Source: GCA-2697345 sp049602715 (GTDB lineage Bacteria; Pseudomonadota; Alphaproteobacteria; Rhodobacterales; Rhodobacteraceae). Taken from it: a DNA stretch of 48,371 nucleotides. The stretch is taken from positions 1 to 48,371 of the forward strand of contig JBMYRX010000005.1 in assembly GCA_049602715.1 (NCBI GenBank), written 5' to 3'. Shown piece after piece: positions 25,616 through 35,416 of this stretch. Within the stretch, counting starts at the first letter, position 1. Each line of letters begins with the position of its first letter. Both the position numbers and the translations under genes were made by a program. Below the pieces are notes generated by a model that saw nothing but the letters and a program-made list of their open reading frames with translations, had not been told where the DNA came from and did not search any database.

Positions 25616-26170
25616 ATGCATTTATTTCCAAACACAACATTGATTATTGGCGGAGCATCTTCTGGTAAAACAAAATTTGCAGAAGAACTGACCCTAAAAC
25701 AGGGGTCAAGACCACTATATGTTGCCACGGCTCAACCCCACGACGAAGAGATGAAAGAAAAAATTAAGATACACCAAAAATCACGGGCATCTCATAATTG
25801 GGAAACTATTGAAGCACACTATGATTTAGCTAATAAAATTAATAACTTAAACTTAAAATTGTTTGATACTGTTTTAATTGATTGCCTTACAATGTGGCTA
25901 ACAAATCATTATCTCAAAGATAACGATATTTTTAAGGAATCTCTAAAGCTTATAAGTGCAATACAAAGAGCCCAAATAAATCTGGTTATAGTCACCAACG
26001 AAATTGGTTACAGCGTAGTACCCGAAAACAAAATGGCTCGTGAATTCCAAAAAATCCAGGGACAGTTAAATCAACAAATAGCACTTGAGGTTCAACGTGT
26101 CATTCAAGTTGTGGCTGGGCTTCCAGTAGTGATTAAAGAGAACGTACCGCAGACAGAACATGAAAACTAA
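25616..26170 (+). CDS. cobU: Adenosylcobinamide kinase / adenosylcobinamide-phosphate guanylyltransferase
   Basis: CobU/CobP phosphorylates adenosylcobinamide and attaches GMP during late cobamide synthesis or cobinamide salvage. The 184-residue protein has the P-loop GGASSGKTKFAEEL (GxxxxGKS/T) at the N-terminus, LYVATAQPHDEEMKEKIKIHQ, DCLTMWLTNH and the VTNEIGYSVVPENKMAREFQ motif. It overlaps the next gene, a CobC-like phosphatase, by 11 bases. There is no cobalamin riboswitch B12-box upstream in the 177-base gap. The ribosome-binding site is weak. Confidence 0.94.
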   Translation: MHLFPNTTLIIGGASSGKTKFAEELTLKQGSRPLYVATAQPHDEEMKEKIKIHQKSRASHNWETIEAHYDLANKINNLNLKLFDTVLIDCLTMWLTNHYLKDNDIFKESLKLISAIQRAQINLVIVTNEIGYSVVPENKMAREFQKIQGQLNQQIALEVQRVIQVVAGLPVVIKENVPQTEHEN

Positions 26171-26738
26171 TTGGTGGTGGGTTAGGCATGGACCGACACA
26201 TGCAAAAGTTTTTACAGGGTGGAGGGATGTACCTGCAGACCTATCAGATATCGATCAGATTAAAAGGTTGAAAAGCTTTTTACCTAAAAATGCAGTTCTT
26301 ATTTGTTCAGACCTAAAACGAGCAATTTCCACCGCAGACGTAATAAATGATGGGAAAGACATTATAGTTGATCCTAATTTACGAGAATTTAATTTTGGTT
26401 TGTGGGACGGCTTAGATTTTAATGAGGTTGCTGATCGGGATCCTATAAAAAGCAAAGACTTCTGGGAGAAACCAGGTGATACCACTGCTCCTGAAGGTGA
26501 AAGCTGGAACATGGTTAAAAATCGAGTTTCTGAAGCAGTGAAAAAGTATACCGCTATACATAAAGGATCAAATATCGTCGCCGTAGCACATTTTGGGGTA
26601 ATATTAACTCAAGTCCAGCTTGCACTAGGAAAATCTCCGAATGAAGTTTTATCAAATAAAATAGATAATCTAAGTGTTACGAAAATCCAAATTAATGCAA
26701 AAGGGAGTTCCCTGACAAAATTAAATTATACCCCATAG
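26160..26738 (+). CDS. cobC: Histidine phosphatase family protein, CobC-like
   Basis: A 192-residue phosphoglycerate-mutase-like phosphatase. The catalytic RHG motif lies at the start (WWVRHGPTHA), the second acid/base region is LREFNFGLWDG, and the C-terminal histidine is in AVAHFGVIL. The coding overlap with cobU and the RHGPT-type motif suggest alpha-ribazole-5'-phosphate phosphatase (CobC), removing the phosphate from the nucleotide loop precursor. Family members vary widely in substrate, so the cobamide role rests on gene context. It ends two bases before the convergent gshB stop. Confidence 0.8.
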   Translation: MKTNWWWVRHGPTHAKVFTGWRDVPADLSDIDQIKRLKSFLPKNAVLICSDLKRAISTADVINDGKDIIVDPNLREFNFGLWDGLDFNEVADRDPIKSKDFWEKPGDTTAPEGESWNMVKNRVSEAVKKYTAIHKGSNIVAVAHFGVILTQVQLALGKSPNEVLSNKIDNLSVTKIQINAKGSSLTKLNYTP

Positions 26739-26740
26739 GG

Positions 26741-27682
26741 TTAAAGCCTCTTTTCTTCTATACTTTGCCAAATTTTTTCTGCGATATTTACATTATCAAA
26801 GCGTTCTAACTCTTGGATTCCAGTTGGAGATGTAACATTAATCTCTGTTAAATAATCACCAATCACATCAATTCCAACAAAAACTTGACCATGTTTCTTT
26901 AGATCATCACCGATAATACTGCAGATTTCTAAATCTCTAGCATTTAATGATGCCTTTTGGGGTTTACCACCAACATGCATATTTGAACGAGTTTGACCCT
27001 TCAGAGGAACTCGATTAATTGCGCCAACAGGTTCACCATCGATGAGAATAATTCGTTTATCACCCTTCGTAACTTCTGGTAAGAATTTTTGAACAATTAA
27101 AGGTTCGTTGTTAAATTTTAAAAATAATTCATGCAATGAGTCTAGATTACTATCTTCTGGTTTCAACCTAAATACACCAGCGCCCCCATTGCCATACAAA
27201 GGCTTCAGAATTATGTCATTATATTTTGATTTGAAATTTTTAAGAACCTCGATGTCCCACGCTATTGTCGTAGCAGGCATAAGGTCTGGGTAATCTAAAA
27301 CTTTTAACTTCTCCGGCCAGTTTCGAACCCAAGTGGGATCATTAACCACTAAAGTATTTGGAGCAACTCGATCAAGTAAATGTGTTGAAGTGATATATCC
27401 CATATCAAAAGGAGGATCTTGCCGAAGCCATACAACATCAAAGTCACTCAAATCAACAACTTTACTATCCAGCAATTTGTAATGGTCCTTAGTAACTCTT
27501 TGAACTTTGATAGGGTTAACTCGAGCTCTGACCTTCAGGTCTTGATAGGATAAACTAGTTGGCAAATAATAATAGAGTTCGTGTCCCCTATTTTGAGCTT
27601 CCTCTATTATTCTAAAGGTACTATCAGCGTTTATATTTACATTTTCTATCGGATCCATCTGAAAAGCGACTTTGAGGCTCAC
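26741..27682 (-). CDS. gshB: Glutathione synthetase
   Basis: A 313-residue ATP-grasp ligase joining gamma-glutamylcysteine and glycine. The N-terminal FQMDPIENVNINADSTF, the DPTWVRNWPEKL substrate region, ILKPLYGNGGAGVFRL (ATP-grasp loop) and the C-terminal VGIDVIGDYLTEINVTSPTGI metal-binding segment are all typical. It lies 34 bases after rsmI. In many alphaproteobacteria yraN sits between these two genes, but here it is absent. Confidence 0.96.
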   Translation of the reverse strand: MSLKVAFQMDPIENVNINADSTFRIIEEAQNRGHELYYYLPTSLSYQDLKVRARVNPIKVQRVTKDHYKLLDSKVVDLSDFDVVWLRQDPPFDMGYITSTHLLDRVAPNTLVVNDPTWVRNWPEKLKVLDYPDLMPATTIAWDIEVLKNFKSKYNDIILKPLYGNGGAGVFRLKPEDSNLDSLHELFLKFNNEPLIVQKFLPEVTKGDKRIILIDGEPVGAINRVPLKGQTRSNMHVGGKPQKASLNARDLEICSIIGDDLKKHGQVFVGIDVIGDYLTEINVTSPTGIQELERFDNVNIAEKIWQSIEEKRL

Positions 27683-27716
27683 AATTATTTCTCCTTCTCC
27701 AAATCATTAAAAGTTT

Positions 27717-28610
27717 TTACGATATGCTAGATGATTCGGGTATCTTAGCTTCTTTAACTAGTTCTAAGGCAGTTTTATAAACTTTTGAACGATTTATACC
27801 AGTTTTAATAGAGATATTTGCTACAGAGTCTTTTAAAGTATGTTCCCTAAACTCTATCGACAAAAGTTCTTTTATGTTCGCTGTGCTAGGTTTGGACTTA
27901 TTTTCTTTGCCTAGTAGTATAACAATTTCTCCCTTAATAACTCTATTTCTCAATTCTAATTGAACGTCTGCTAAAGTTGTACGAATTATTTCTTCAAATT
28001 TTTTAGTGAGTTCCCTTGCTATTACCAAAGATCTATCGGGACCCATGACCTCAAGCATATCACTTATTGATTTATTTACTCGTTTGGGGGATTCGTAAAA
28101 GACTATCGTCGACGGTATTTCTTTTAAATTTTCCAAGAATTTTATTCGCATATTTTTTGTTGTTGGTAGAAAACCAGCGTAAAAAAATTGATTAGTAGGC
28201 AGTCCTGATACAGTTAAAGCTGCTATTAACGCACAGGCCCCCGGAACAGAGAATACCTTATGCCCAGCTTTTACAACTTCTCTTCCTAGCTGAAAACCAG
28301 GATCTGCTATCAACGGGCTCCCTGCTTCGGAACAGTATGAAATCGATTTTCCATTTTCTATTTCTTTCAAAATTAGGGGTCTTTTCCGTTCCCCATTATG
28401 ATCATGATAAGAAATTATTTTTCTTCTTCTTAAGGGAATTTGATGAATATCCATAAGTTTCTTTAAAGATCTGGTATCCTCGGCAATTAATAAATCAGCA
28501 GAATATAGAATATCCAGGGCACGCAGTGTGATATCCCTAGCCGAGCCAATCGGTGTGGCTACAAAATATAGACCTGCATCCAACTGCTTAGATTCTTTTA
28601 AAATCGTCAA
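27717..28610 (-). CDS. rsmI: 16S rRNA (cytidine(1402)-2'-O)-methyltransferase RsmI
   Basis: A 297-residue SAM-dependent enzyme that 2'-O-methylates C1402 of 16S rRNA, tuning the decoding centre. The tetrapyrrole-methylase fold shows LYFVATPIGSARDITLRAL, LIAEDTRSLKKL, SYHDHNGERKRP, YCSEAGSPLIADPGFQLGRE and the PSTIVFYESPKRV motif. It is divergent from the LpoA-like lipoprotein gene, an arrangement shared by many proteobacteria (lpoA/rsmI). Confidence 0.96.
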   Translation of the reverse strand: MTILKESKQLDAGLYFVATPIGSARDITLRALDILYSADLLIAEDTRSLKKLMDIHQIPLRRRKIISYHDHNGERKRPLILKEIENGKSISYCSEAGSPLIADPGFQLGREVVKAGHKVFSVPGACALIAALTVSGLPTNQFFYAGFLPTTKNMRIKFLENLKEIPSTIVFYESPKRVNKSISDMLEVMGPDRSLVIARELTKKFEEIIRTTLADVQLELRNRVIKGEIVILLGKENKSKPSTANIKELLSIEFREHTLKDSVANISIKTGINRSKVYKTALELVKEAKIPESSSIS

Positions 28611-28700
28611 TTGATTTAATCCTCTTTATTTACTTGGCCCGCTATAACCCCTATTCTTACCAATATTAAACATATTAATATAGTTAAATAAGAGTTGTTT

Positions 28701-29849
28701 ATGATAGAGTCAGTTAATTTAAGAAAAATTACTTTAACTTTTGTTATAATTATATCTTTGGCATTCTCCCTTGCAGGGTGCAATCCCTCCTTAGTTCAAC
28801 TAAATTCCAAAAATGAAGGTACAAACGTTGGTCTATTACTTCCATACGGGTCAAAAATAAGAGGGGACGAGACGCTAGCAATTTCTCTGGAAAATGCTGC
28901 TCGGCTAGCAGTAAATGACTTGGGTTATAAAAAAATTCGACTACTCGTCTATGCTACTGAAGGTAACCCCAAAATTGCTTCTCAAGCTGCAAGAAAAGCA
29001 GTTGCCGATGGCGCCGAAATTATCCTTGGTCCACTAAGATCCGATGTCGCAAATTCAGCAGCCGTAGCGATAGCAAAGGAAAAAATCAATGTACTCACTT
29101 TTTCAAACAATACAGCAATCGCAGGAAGAAATTTATTTTTGTTAGGAACTAGCTTCGACACGATTGCTAACAGGTTAACTAGGTATGCAAATAAAGTTAA
29201 GTCTCGAAAATGGCTTTTAGTTTATCCAAAAACCAAAGAAGGCGAAATAGCACGAGACTCGATTATATCAGCAGCAGAAAAAAATGATATCTCAATTGTG
29301 GAAACTATTTCATTTGAGTTAACTACAGAGGGTGTTATCGAAGCAATTCCTGAAATAGCTAGTTTAGCTGAGACTTCTAAAGTAAATACTATAATGCTTA
29401 CTTCAAATAGTGCTGGTGCATTACCGCTACTAGGCCAATTATTACCTGAAAAGGGTATCGATCCGAAGCAAATTCAATATGCTGGTTTATCGAGATGGGA
29501 TGTTTCCAAACAAACCTTGAGATTACCGGGTTTACAAGGTGGCTGGTTCGTCTTACCTGATCCTTTTCTAACAGAGCAATTTAATACACGTTATAAAACA
29601 ATTTTTAGTCAAACGCCGCACCCACTCGCTAGTTTGGCATATGATGGGATTGCAGCGATCGGTGCACTACAAAAAGAAGGTAAGGATATGTCATCAAAAA
29701 GTCTAAATTATTCTCCCGGGTTTCTTGGTGTTAATGGGTTATTTAGGTTTACAAAAAAAGGAGCAAACGTACGCGCCTTATCGATAGCAACAATCAAAAA
29801 AAGTCAGGTTATAGTAATTGACCCCGCCCCCAAATCATTCACACCTTAA
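28701..29849 (+). CDS. LpoA-like penicillin-binding protein activator (periplasmic binding-like lipoprotein)
   Basis: A 382-residue predicted lipoprotein. A basic, hydrophobic signal sequence ends in the lipobox LAGC with the lipidated cysteine at residue 27. The rest is a type I periplasmic-binding-protein fold (VGLLLPYGSKIRGDETLAISLENAA opening, VADGAEIILGPLRSD, PLASLAYDGIAAIGALQ near the end). The LppC/LpoA group activates class A penicillin-binding proteins in gammaproteobacteria. In alphaproteobacteria the role is less clear and branched-chain-amino-acid-binding-like folds can look similar. ATG 28701 is chosen over TTG 28695 because AAGAG (28689-28693) is well spaced to it. It overlaps the start assigned to glnD. 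Confidence 0.78.
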   Translation: MIESVNLRKITLTFVIIISLAFSLAGCNPSLVQLNSKNEGTNVGLLLPYGSKIRGDETLAISLENAARLAVNDLGYKKIRLLVYATEGNPKIASQAARKAVADGAEIILGPLRSDVANSAAVAIAKEKINVLTFSNNTAIAGRNLFLLGTSFDTIANRLTRYANKVKSRKWLLVYPKTKEGEIARDSIISAAEKNDISIVETISFELTTEGVIEAIPEIASLAETSKVNTIMLTSNSAGALPLLGQLLPEKGIDPKQIQYAGLSRWDVSKQTLRLPGLQGGWFVLPDPFLTEQFNTRYKTIFSQTPHPLASLAYDGIAAIGALQKEGKDMSSKSLNYSPGFLGVNGLFRFTKKGANVRALSIATIKKSQVIVIDPAPKSFTP

Positions 29850-32631
29850 TCAAACCAAATTTATAAGTACAAAAAGTACTTTTAACGAGGATAGCTATAA
29901 TCAGGCCTGGGAAATTGAGGAAATAAAAAAAGATACGACCATTAAAAATCTGAAATATAAGGTAAAAACATCCTATGCATTAAACGGAAGCCGTTCCGAC
30001 GCTATCAACATAATAAAGTTATTTTATAAATACTATAGTGAAGTAATCGAGAAATCTTTTACTAATAACCCTATAGACTCCAAGAAGATTATCAGTAGTT
30101 ACTCTGAGCTTACTGATAGAGTTATAGAAAGCATAATTTATACATGTGAGGAAGTTTTCTTAGAGAAAAGTACAAAAAATAAACTCGAAAAATTCTCCGT
30201 GCTATCCGTAGGAGGTTATGGTAGGGGGCAGATGGCGCCTTATTCAGATGTAGACATCCTGTTTCTGGTTCCTACAAAAATAACAGTAAGAATTACCAGT
30301 ATAATTGAGACAACTTTATATATCCTTTGGGATCTCAAATTAAAGGTAGGTCATGCCACTAGAAACATCAGGGAATGCATAGAATTAGCCAAAGACGATT
30401 TTACTATCAGAACTTCGTTGTTAGAGAGTAGATTAATTCATGGTAACAAAGCTCTAGCACAAAATCTTGAAAATGAACTATGGGAAAAAGTATTTAAAAA
30501 ATCAAAATCGGAGTTTGTAGAGGCCAAGCTATTGGAAAGAACTAGGCGCCTTAAAAAACATGGTGGTCAGAGATATGTACTCGAACCAAATATAAAGGAA
30601 GGGAAAGGTGGTCTCCGAGACCTTCAGTCTCTATTTTGGATTGCTAAATATGTTCGAGGGGTTAAATCCGTCAGCTCTCTAGTAAACTTAGGGGTGTTCA
30701 CCAAAACCGAGTTCGATGATTTTCAGCGTGCGGAAGAATTTTTATGGACCATCAGAATTCATCTACATTTAATTTCGAAAAGAGCCATGGATCAGTTAAC
30801 TTTTGACCTTCAAGTTGAAATAGCGGAGCGGATGGGTTTTTCGGATAGTTTAGGTAGAAGAGCAGTTGAGTACTTTATGCAAACATATTTTACTCATGCG
30901 ACAAAAGTCGGAGAATTTACACGAATAATCCTGACTGATATTGAAACTCAGCATGTGAAATCCCCTTATTTAATAAAAGGCTTTTTTGATTCTTCAAAGA
31001 GAAAACGACCCAAGTCAATCTTCCAGTTAAAGCAGAAACGCATAGATGTAGAGTCAAAAGAAGTTTTTGTTAACAACCCACTAAATATATTACTGCTTTT
31101 CCAAGAAGCCTTACGGACAGGTTATCTAATACATCCTGATACAATGAGGTTAATATCTTCTAAACTAGATATAGTATATTCTTTAAGAGGTAATAAGGAA
31201 GCTGCCAAAATATTTTTAAATACTCTGCTTAAACACGGAAACCCCGAAAGGGCCTTGCGAAGAATGAACGAGTTAGGTGTTTTGGGGGCATTTATACCCC
31301 ATTTCCAAGAGATAATAGCAATGATGCAATTTAATATGTATCATTCATATACCGTAGACGAACATACTATTCAGGTTATTTCAATCTTATCGCAAATTGA
31401 ACGGGGCGAACTAAATGAAGAGTTACCAATTGTTTCCAATATTTTAAAAGGTAAAATTAATCGCAAAGTGCTTTATGTATCTCTATTATTACATGATATC
31501 GGCAAAGGGCGTACGGAAGATCACTCTATTATTGGTGCTAAGATAGCTAGAGAAATTAGTCCTTCGTTAGGCTTCAGCCTTAAAGATTCCGAGACTATAG
31601 AATGGTTAGTTCGCAATCACTTGCTAATGGCTGATATGGCACAAAAAAGAGATATTGCTGATCCTAGAACTGTTCGTGATTTTGCTAAAGCAGTTAAGTC
31701 TGTTTGGAGGCTTGATCTTTTAACTGTGATAACAGTTTGCGATATACGTGGTGTAGGTGAAAATATCTGGAATAATTGGAAAGCAGTATTGATTAGAGCT
31801 CTTTACAGGCAAACACGAAGAGCTCTTGAAGAGGGAATGGAAGCTTTAAATAGAGAACAGCGTGGAGCAGATGCGAAAAAGAAATTGCGTTTATTTTTAT
31901 CAAAATGGACGAATGGTCCTCTAAAGATTGAAACCAATCGTCATTATGCACCATATTGGCAAGGATTACATGTAACCGCTCATGTTGATTTTGCCGAAAT
32001 GCTGATTGACATTGCAGAAACTGAAATTAGTGTTCGTCTGACTACTGATTTAGATCGCGATGCCACAAGGGCTTGCTTTGTTATGTATGATCACCCAGGA
32101 ATTTTTACTCGAATTACTGGAGCCTTGGCGCTAGTTGGAGCTAATGTAGTAGATGCTAGAGCCTATACATCGAAAGATGGGTTTGGTACCAATGCGTTTT
32201 GGGTTCAAGATGATAACGGCCATCCTTATGATACTAAAAAATTATCAAAACTAAAAGCTATGATAGAAAAAACTTTAGGTGGAGAAATTATACCACAAAA
32301 TGAGCTTAACCATAAAATCAAAAAACGTGAGAAAGATTTTGCAGTACCAACAGCAATAAGTTTTGATAACAACGGCTCAGATATTTATACCATAATTGAA
32401 GTAGATACCCGAGATAGAAAAGGTTTATTGTACGACCTGTCAAAGACACTAACAGGTGCAAATATATATATTGCATCAGCCGTTATTTCTACTTACGGAG
32501 TTCAGGTCGTGGATACATTTTATGTTAAAGATATGTTTGGATTGAAGCTTTACTCAAAGTCCAAACAAGATAAAATCGAAAGTCGTCTACGGGAAGCCAT
32601 CCTCAAGGGATCTGAACGAGCCCTCGAATGA
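29818..32631 (+). CDS. glnD: Bifunctional uridylyltransferase/uridylyl-removing enzyme GlnD
   Basis: GlnD is the nitrogen sensor that uridylylates PII proteins at low glutamine and removes UMP at high glutamine. The 937-residue protein has a nucleotidyltransferase domain (VGGYGRGQMAPYSDVDILFL, about 131-150), a PII-uridylyltransferase helical region, an HD domain (LLHDIGKGRTEDHS, about 557-570) and two C-terminal ACT domains (about 750-835 and 860-930). The start is uncertain. No in-frame ATG precedes the catalytic domain, so TTG at 29818, inside the end of the previous gene and with only a weak ribosome-binding site, is the best candidate. It overlaps murJ by four bases. Confidence 0.95.
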   Translation: MTPPPNHSHLNQTKFISTKSTFNEDSYNQAWEIEEIKKDTTIKNLKYKVKTSYALNGSRSDAINIIKLFYKYYSEVIEKSFTNNPIDSKKIISSYSELTDRVIESIIYTCEEVFLEKSTKNKLEKFSVLSVGGYGRGQMAPYSDVDILFLVPTKITVRITSIIETTLYILWDLKLKVGHATRNIRECIELAKDDFTIRTSLLESRLIHGNKALAQNLENELWEKVFKKSKSEFVEAKLLERTRRLKKHGGQRYVLEPNIKEGKGGLRDLQSLFWIAKYVRGVKSVSSLVNLGVFTKTEFDDFQRAEEFLWTIRIHLHLISKRAMDQLTFDLQVEIAERMGFSDSLGRRAVEYFMQTYFTHATKVGEFTRIILTDIETQHVKSPYLIKGFFDSSKRKRPKSIFQLKQKRIDVESKEVFVNNPLNILLLFQEALRTGYLIHPDTMRLISSKLDIVYSLRGNKEAAKIFLNTLLKHGNPERALRRMNELGVLGAFIPHFQEIIAMMQFNMYHSYTVDEHTIQVISILSQIERGELNEELPIVSNILKGKINRKVLYVSLLLHDIGKGRTEDHSIIGAKIAREISPSLGFSLKDSETIEWLVRNHLLMADMAQKRDIADPRTVRDFAKAVKSVWRLDLLTVITVCDIRGVGENIWNNWKAVLIRALYRQTRRALEEGMEALNREQRGADAKKKLRLFLSKWTNGPLKIETNRHYAPYWQGLHVTAHVDFAEMLIDIAETEISVRLTTDLDRDATRACFVMYDHPGIFTRITGALALVGANVVDARAYTSKDGFGTNAFWVQDDNGHPYDTKKLSKLKAMIEKTLGGEIIPQNELNHKIKKREKDFAVPTAISFDNNGSDIYTIIEVDTRDRKGLLYDLSKTLTGANIYIASAVISTYGVQVVDTFYVKDMFGLKLYSKSKQDKIESRLREAILKGSERALE

Positions 32632-34169
32632 AAAAATCACAAACCTTACTCACTTCATTAACTACTGTTGGAAGCTGGACTATTATATCTAGGATATTCG
32701 GTTTTATAAGAGATATTTTCATTGCTACTTTTTTAGGTTCCGGTCCAGTTGCGGAGGCTTTTTTGATTGCTTTTTCGTTACCTAATATGTTTCGTACATT
32801 CTTTGCAGAAGGAGCACTAAATTTATCTTTTGTTCCAATATTTTCAAAGAAATTGAGAGATAAAAAAGCTGCAAGACTCTTCGCCGAACAAACCTTGTTC
32901 TATTTATTAGGTGGTCTCATTATTTTAAATATATTGGCGCAAGTTATAATGCCTTGGTTAATTTTTGCTATGGCTTCGGGCTTTTATTTCGATGATCGAT
33001 TTGAGCTTGCAGTCATTTATACTCGTATAACATTCCCCTATATTATGTTTATAAGTATCACGGCATTATTATCAGGCGTCATGAATTCTATTGATAAGTT
33101 TGCAGCGGCAGCGGCAGCTCCAGTTCTATTAAATGTAATTTTCATTTCCGCTTTAACTCTATCGAATTACCTAAATTGGGATACTGGTTTAAGTTTAGCG
33201 TGGGCTGTTCCAATCGCTGGTTTCTCTCAAATGTGTTTGCTCTGGTATACTGCTAGCCGAGCAGGGTTTATTTTAATACCAAAATTTTCACCGCTAAACC
33301 CGGAGTTAAAGAGATTATTCCGTGTAGCTCTTCCAGCTATATTAGCTGGAGGTCTAATACAAATAAATTTATTGGTCGGTAGGCAAGTAGCTAGTTATCA
33401 TGAGGGCGGCGTCGCGTGGTTAAGCTACGCGGATAGAGTTTATCAGTTACCACTTGGGGTCGTTGGAATTTCAATTGGTATAGTATTACTACCAAATCTA
33501 GCACGGAAACTAGCCAACAATGATATGCAAGGAAGCCAAGATTCATTTAATAGATCTTTAGAGTTTGCGCTAGCTTTAACCTTACCAGCTGCCATTGCAA
33601 TAATAGTTATTTCCGAACCACTAATCTCAGTTTTATACGAACGGGGAGCATTCTCTCAAATAGATACAGCTAATACGTCAGCAGCATTAGTTATTTATGC
33701 TTTTGGATTACCAGCTTTTGTTGGACAAAAAATACTTCAACCAATCTTTTATGCTCGAGAAAATACTCGTACACCACTTTATTTCGCATTAATGGCAATG
33801 ATAGTGAATTTAGTATTAGCCGTAGGTTTTTCTCCTGTCCTTGGGTACTTAGCCCCTGCTATGGGGACAACAATTGCGAGCTGGTGTATGGTCATCCTTT
33901 TAAGCAGGGGCTCCAGGAAATACGGTTTAGCGGTCCAAATAGATAACAGAAATAAAAAGATACTACCACGCATCTTTTTATCAGCAATTCTTATGGGATT
34001 AATTTTATATGTTACAAATATTTTTTTTGATATGGTTCCCAATGATATAATAAATAAGTATCTCAGGGCCATTATGTTGATAGTTATAGGCTTCCTATCT
34101 TACATATGTATTGGACAGGTAGTTGGTGGATTTAAACTTAAGAAATTAAAAAACTATTTTAAAAACTAA
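32628..34169 (+). CDS. murJ: Lipid II flippase MurJ (MviN)
   Basis: A 513-residue polytopic membrane protein with about 14 predicted helices that flips lipid II across the inner membrane for peptidoglycan synthesis. Family hallmarks are GSWTIISRIFGFIRDIFIA at the N-terminus, AFLIAFSLPNMFRTFFAEGALN, and the SVLYERGAF and FYARENTRTPLYFAL segments. The ATG overlaps the glnD stop (ATGA). The order glnD-murJ-trpS is characteristic of Rhodobacterales and relatives. Confidence 0.96.
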   Translation: MKKSQTLLTSLTTVGSWTIISRIFGFIRDIFIATFLGSGPVAEAFLIAFSLPNMFRTFFAEGALNLSFVPIFSKKLRDKKAARLFAEQTLFYLLGGLIILNILAQVIMPWLIFAMASGFYFDDRFELAVIYTRITFPYIMFISITALLSGVMNSIDKFAAAAAAPVLLNVIFISALTLSNYLNWDTGLSLAWAVPIAGFSQMCLLWYTASRAGFILIPKFSPLNPELKRLFRVALPAILAGGLIQINLLVGRQVASYHEGGVAWLSYADRVYQLPLGVVGISIGIVLLPNLARKLANNDMQGSQDSFNRSLEFALALTLPAAIAIIVISEPLISVLYERGAFSQIDTANTSAALVIYAFGLPAFVGQKILQPIFYARENTRTPLYFALMAMIVNLVLAVGFSPVLGYLAPAMGTTIASWCMVILLSRGSRKYGLAVQIDNRNKKILPRIFLSAILMGLILYVTNIFFDMVPNDIINKYLRAIMLIVIGFLSYICIGQVVGGFKLKKLKNYFKN

Positions 34170-34265
34170 CAACGTATAGTAATACGACAGTCTATAACTA
34201 AGTTATATTGACCTAGGTAAACTACTTGTTTAGGCACTAATATAATTTCTTAATGGGACGTCAAA

Positions 34266-35281
34266 ATGAATGATAAAGTTTTTACTCCAAGGGTGTTTTC
34301 GGGCATCCAACCATCTGGTGACCTAACATTAGGAAACTACCTTGGGGCAATTAAGCGTTTTGTTGCAATGCAAAATTTAGATTATGAAACTATCTACTGC
34401 ATGGTCGACTTGCATGCTATAACTGTTTGGCAGGATCCTACCGAACTAGTTAATAGCACTAGAGAGTTGTGTGCAGGTTTTATTGCTTCGGGACTAGATC
34501 CAAATGAATCAATCCTATTTAATCAGTCTAAAGTAGCTGAACATACCCAGCTGGCTTGGGTATTTAATACCATCGCTAGAATGGGTTGGTTAAATAGAAT
34601 GACTCAATTTAAAGATAAAGCCGGCAAAAATAGAGAGAATGTATCGGTCGGTTTGTTTGCTTATCCGACATTAATGGCAGCAGATATCTTATTATATCAC
34701 GCAACTCATGTACCTGTTGGGGAGGATCAAAAACAGCATTTAGAGCTTACTCGAGACATAGCATTAAAATTCAACCATGACTACCGTACCGATTTCTTTC
34801 CTATTACCGAACCTGTAATAGAGGGCGCCGGGACAAGAGTCATGTCACTGCGAGATGGTACAAAAAAAATGTCAAAGTCAGATCCTTCGGAACTAAGTAG
34901 AATAAACTTAACAGATACCCAGATAATATTGCTCTTAAGATTCAAAAGGCCCGTACTGATCCCGACGGCATTCCATCTGAGATAAATGGTCTTTCAGGAA
35001 GACCAGAAGCGACCAATCTTGTCAATATATTTGCAGCTCTTTCAGATTTAAGTGTTGAACAAATATTAATTCAATACGGTGGTAAGAATTTTTCCTATTT
35101 CAAAAAAGCACTTTCTGAAAAAGCTGTTGAGGAGCTTTCCAATATTTCAAACGAAATGTCTCGTCTGATGAAAGAGCCTTCAGAAATAGACAAGATACTT
35201 AATAAAGGTGCTGACCGAGCAAAGGAAATAGCAATACCAATCCTTAAGAAGACTTATGATATAATTGGAATGGTAAGATAA
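34266..35281 (+). pseudogene. trpS: Tryptophanyl-tRNA synthetase, interrupted by a single-base frameshift
   Basis: Class I synthetase. The first frame (34266-34985) carries FSGIQPSGDLTLGNYLGAI (HIGH-type region), VGEDQKQHLELTRDIA and the KMSKSDPS loop, then degenerates into unrelated residues and a stop. From about 34919 the -1 frame continues the family sequence without a break (PDNIALKIQKARTDPDGIPS, INGLSGRPEATNL) to a TAA at 35279-35281. Restoring one base, most simply a fourth C in the CCC run at 34918-34920, yields a normal 338-residue TrpRS. Because trpS is essential and the distal part is undamaged, I favour a sequencing or assembly error in the C run over true gene decay. Confidence 0.93.
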
Positions 35282-35416
35282 AAATTTAAAGTTATTTATC
35301 CAAATATCCTTGTTTGTATTAAAGGTAGAAATTTTTAATCTTATTGAAATATTTCAACTAGCGGCCTATCATGTTACCTCAGAGTGTTAAATTATGTTGG
35401 TACTGGAGCAATATAG

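Noticed and set aside
34905..34930. Programmed -1 ribosomal frameshifting in trpS
   Set aside because: No slippery heptamer of the X-XXY-YYZ type and no obvious downstream stem is visible. Programmed frameshifting is not known for trpS.
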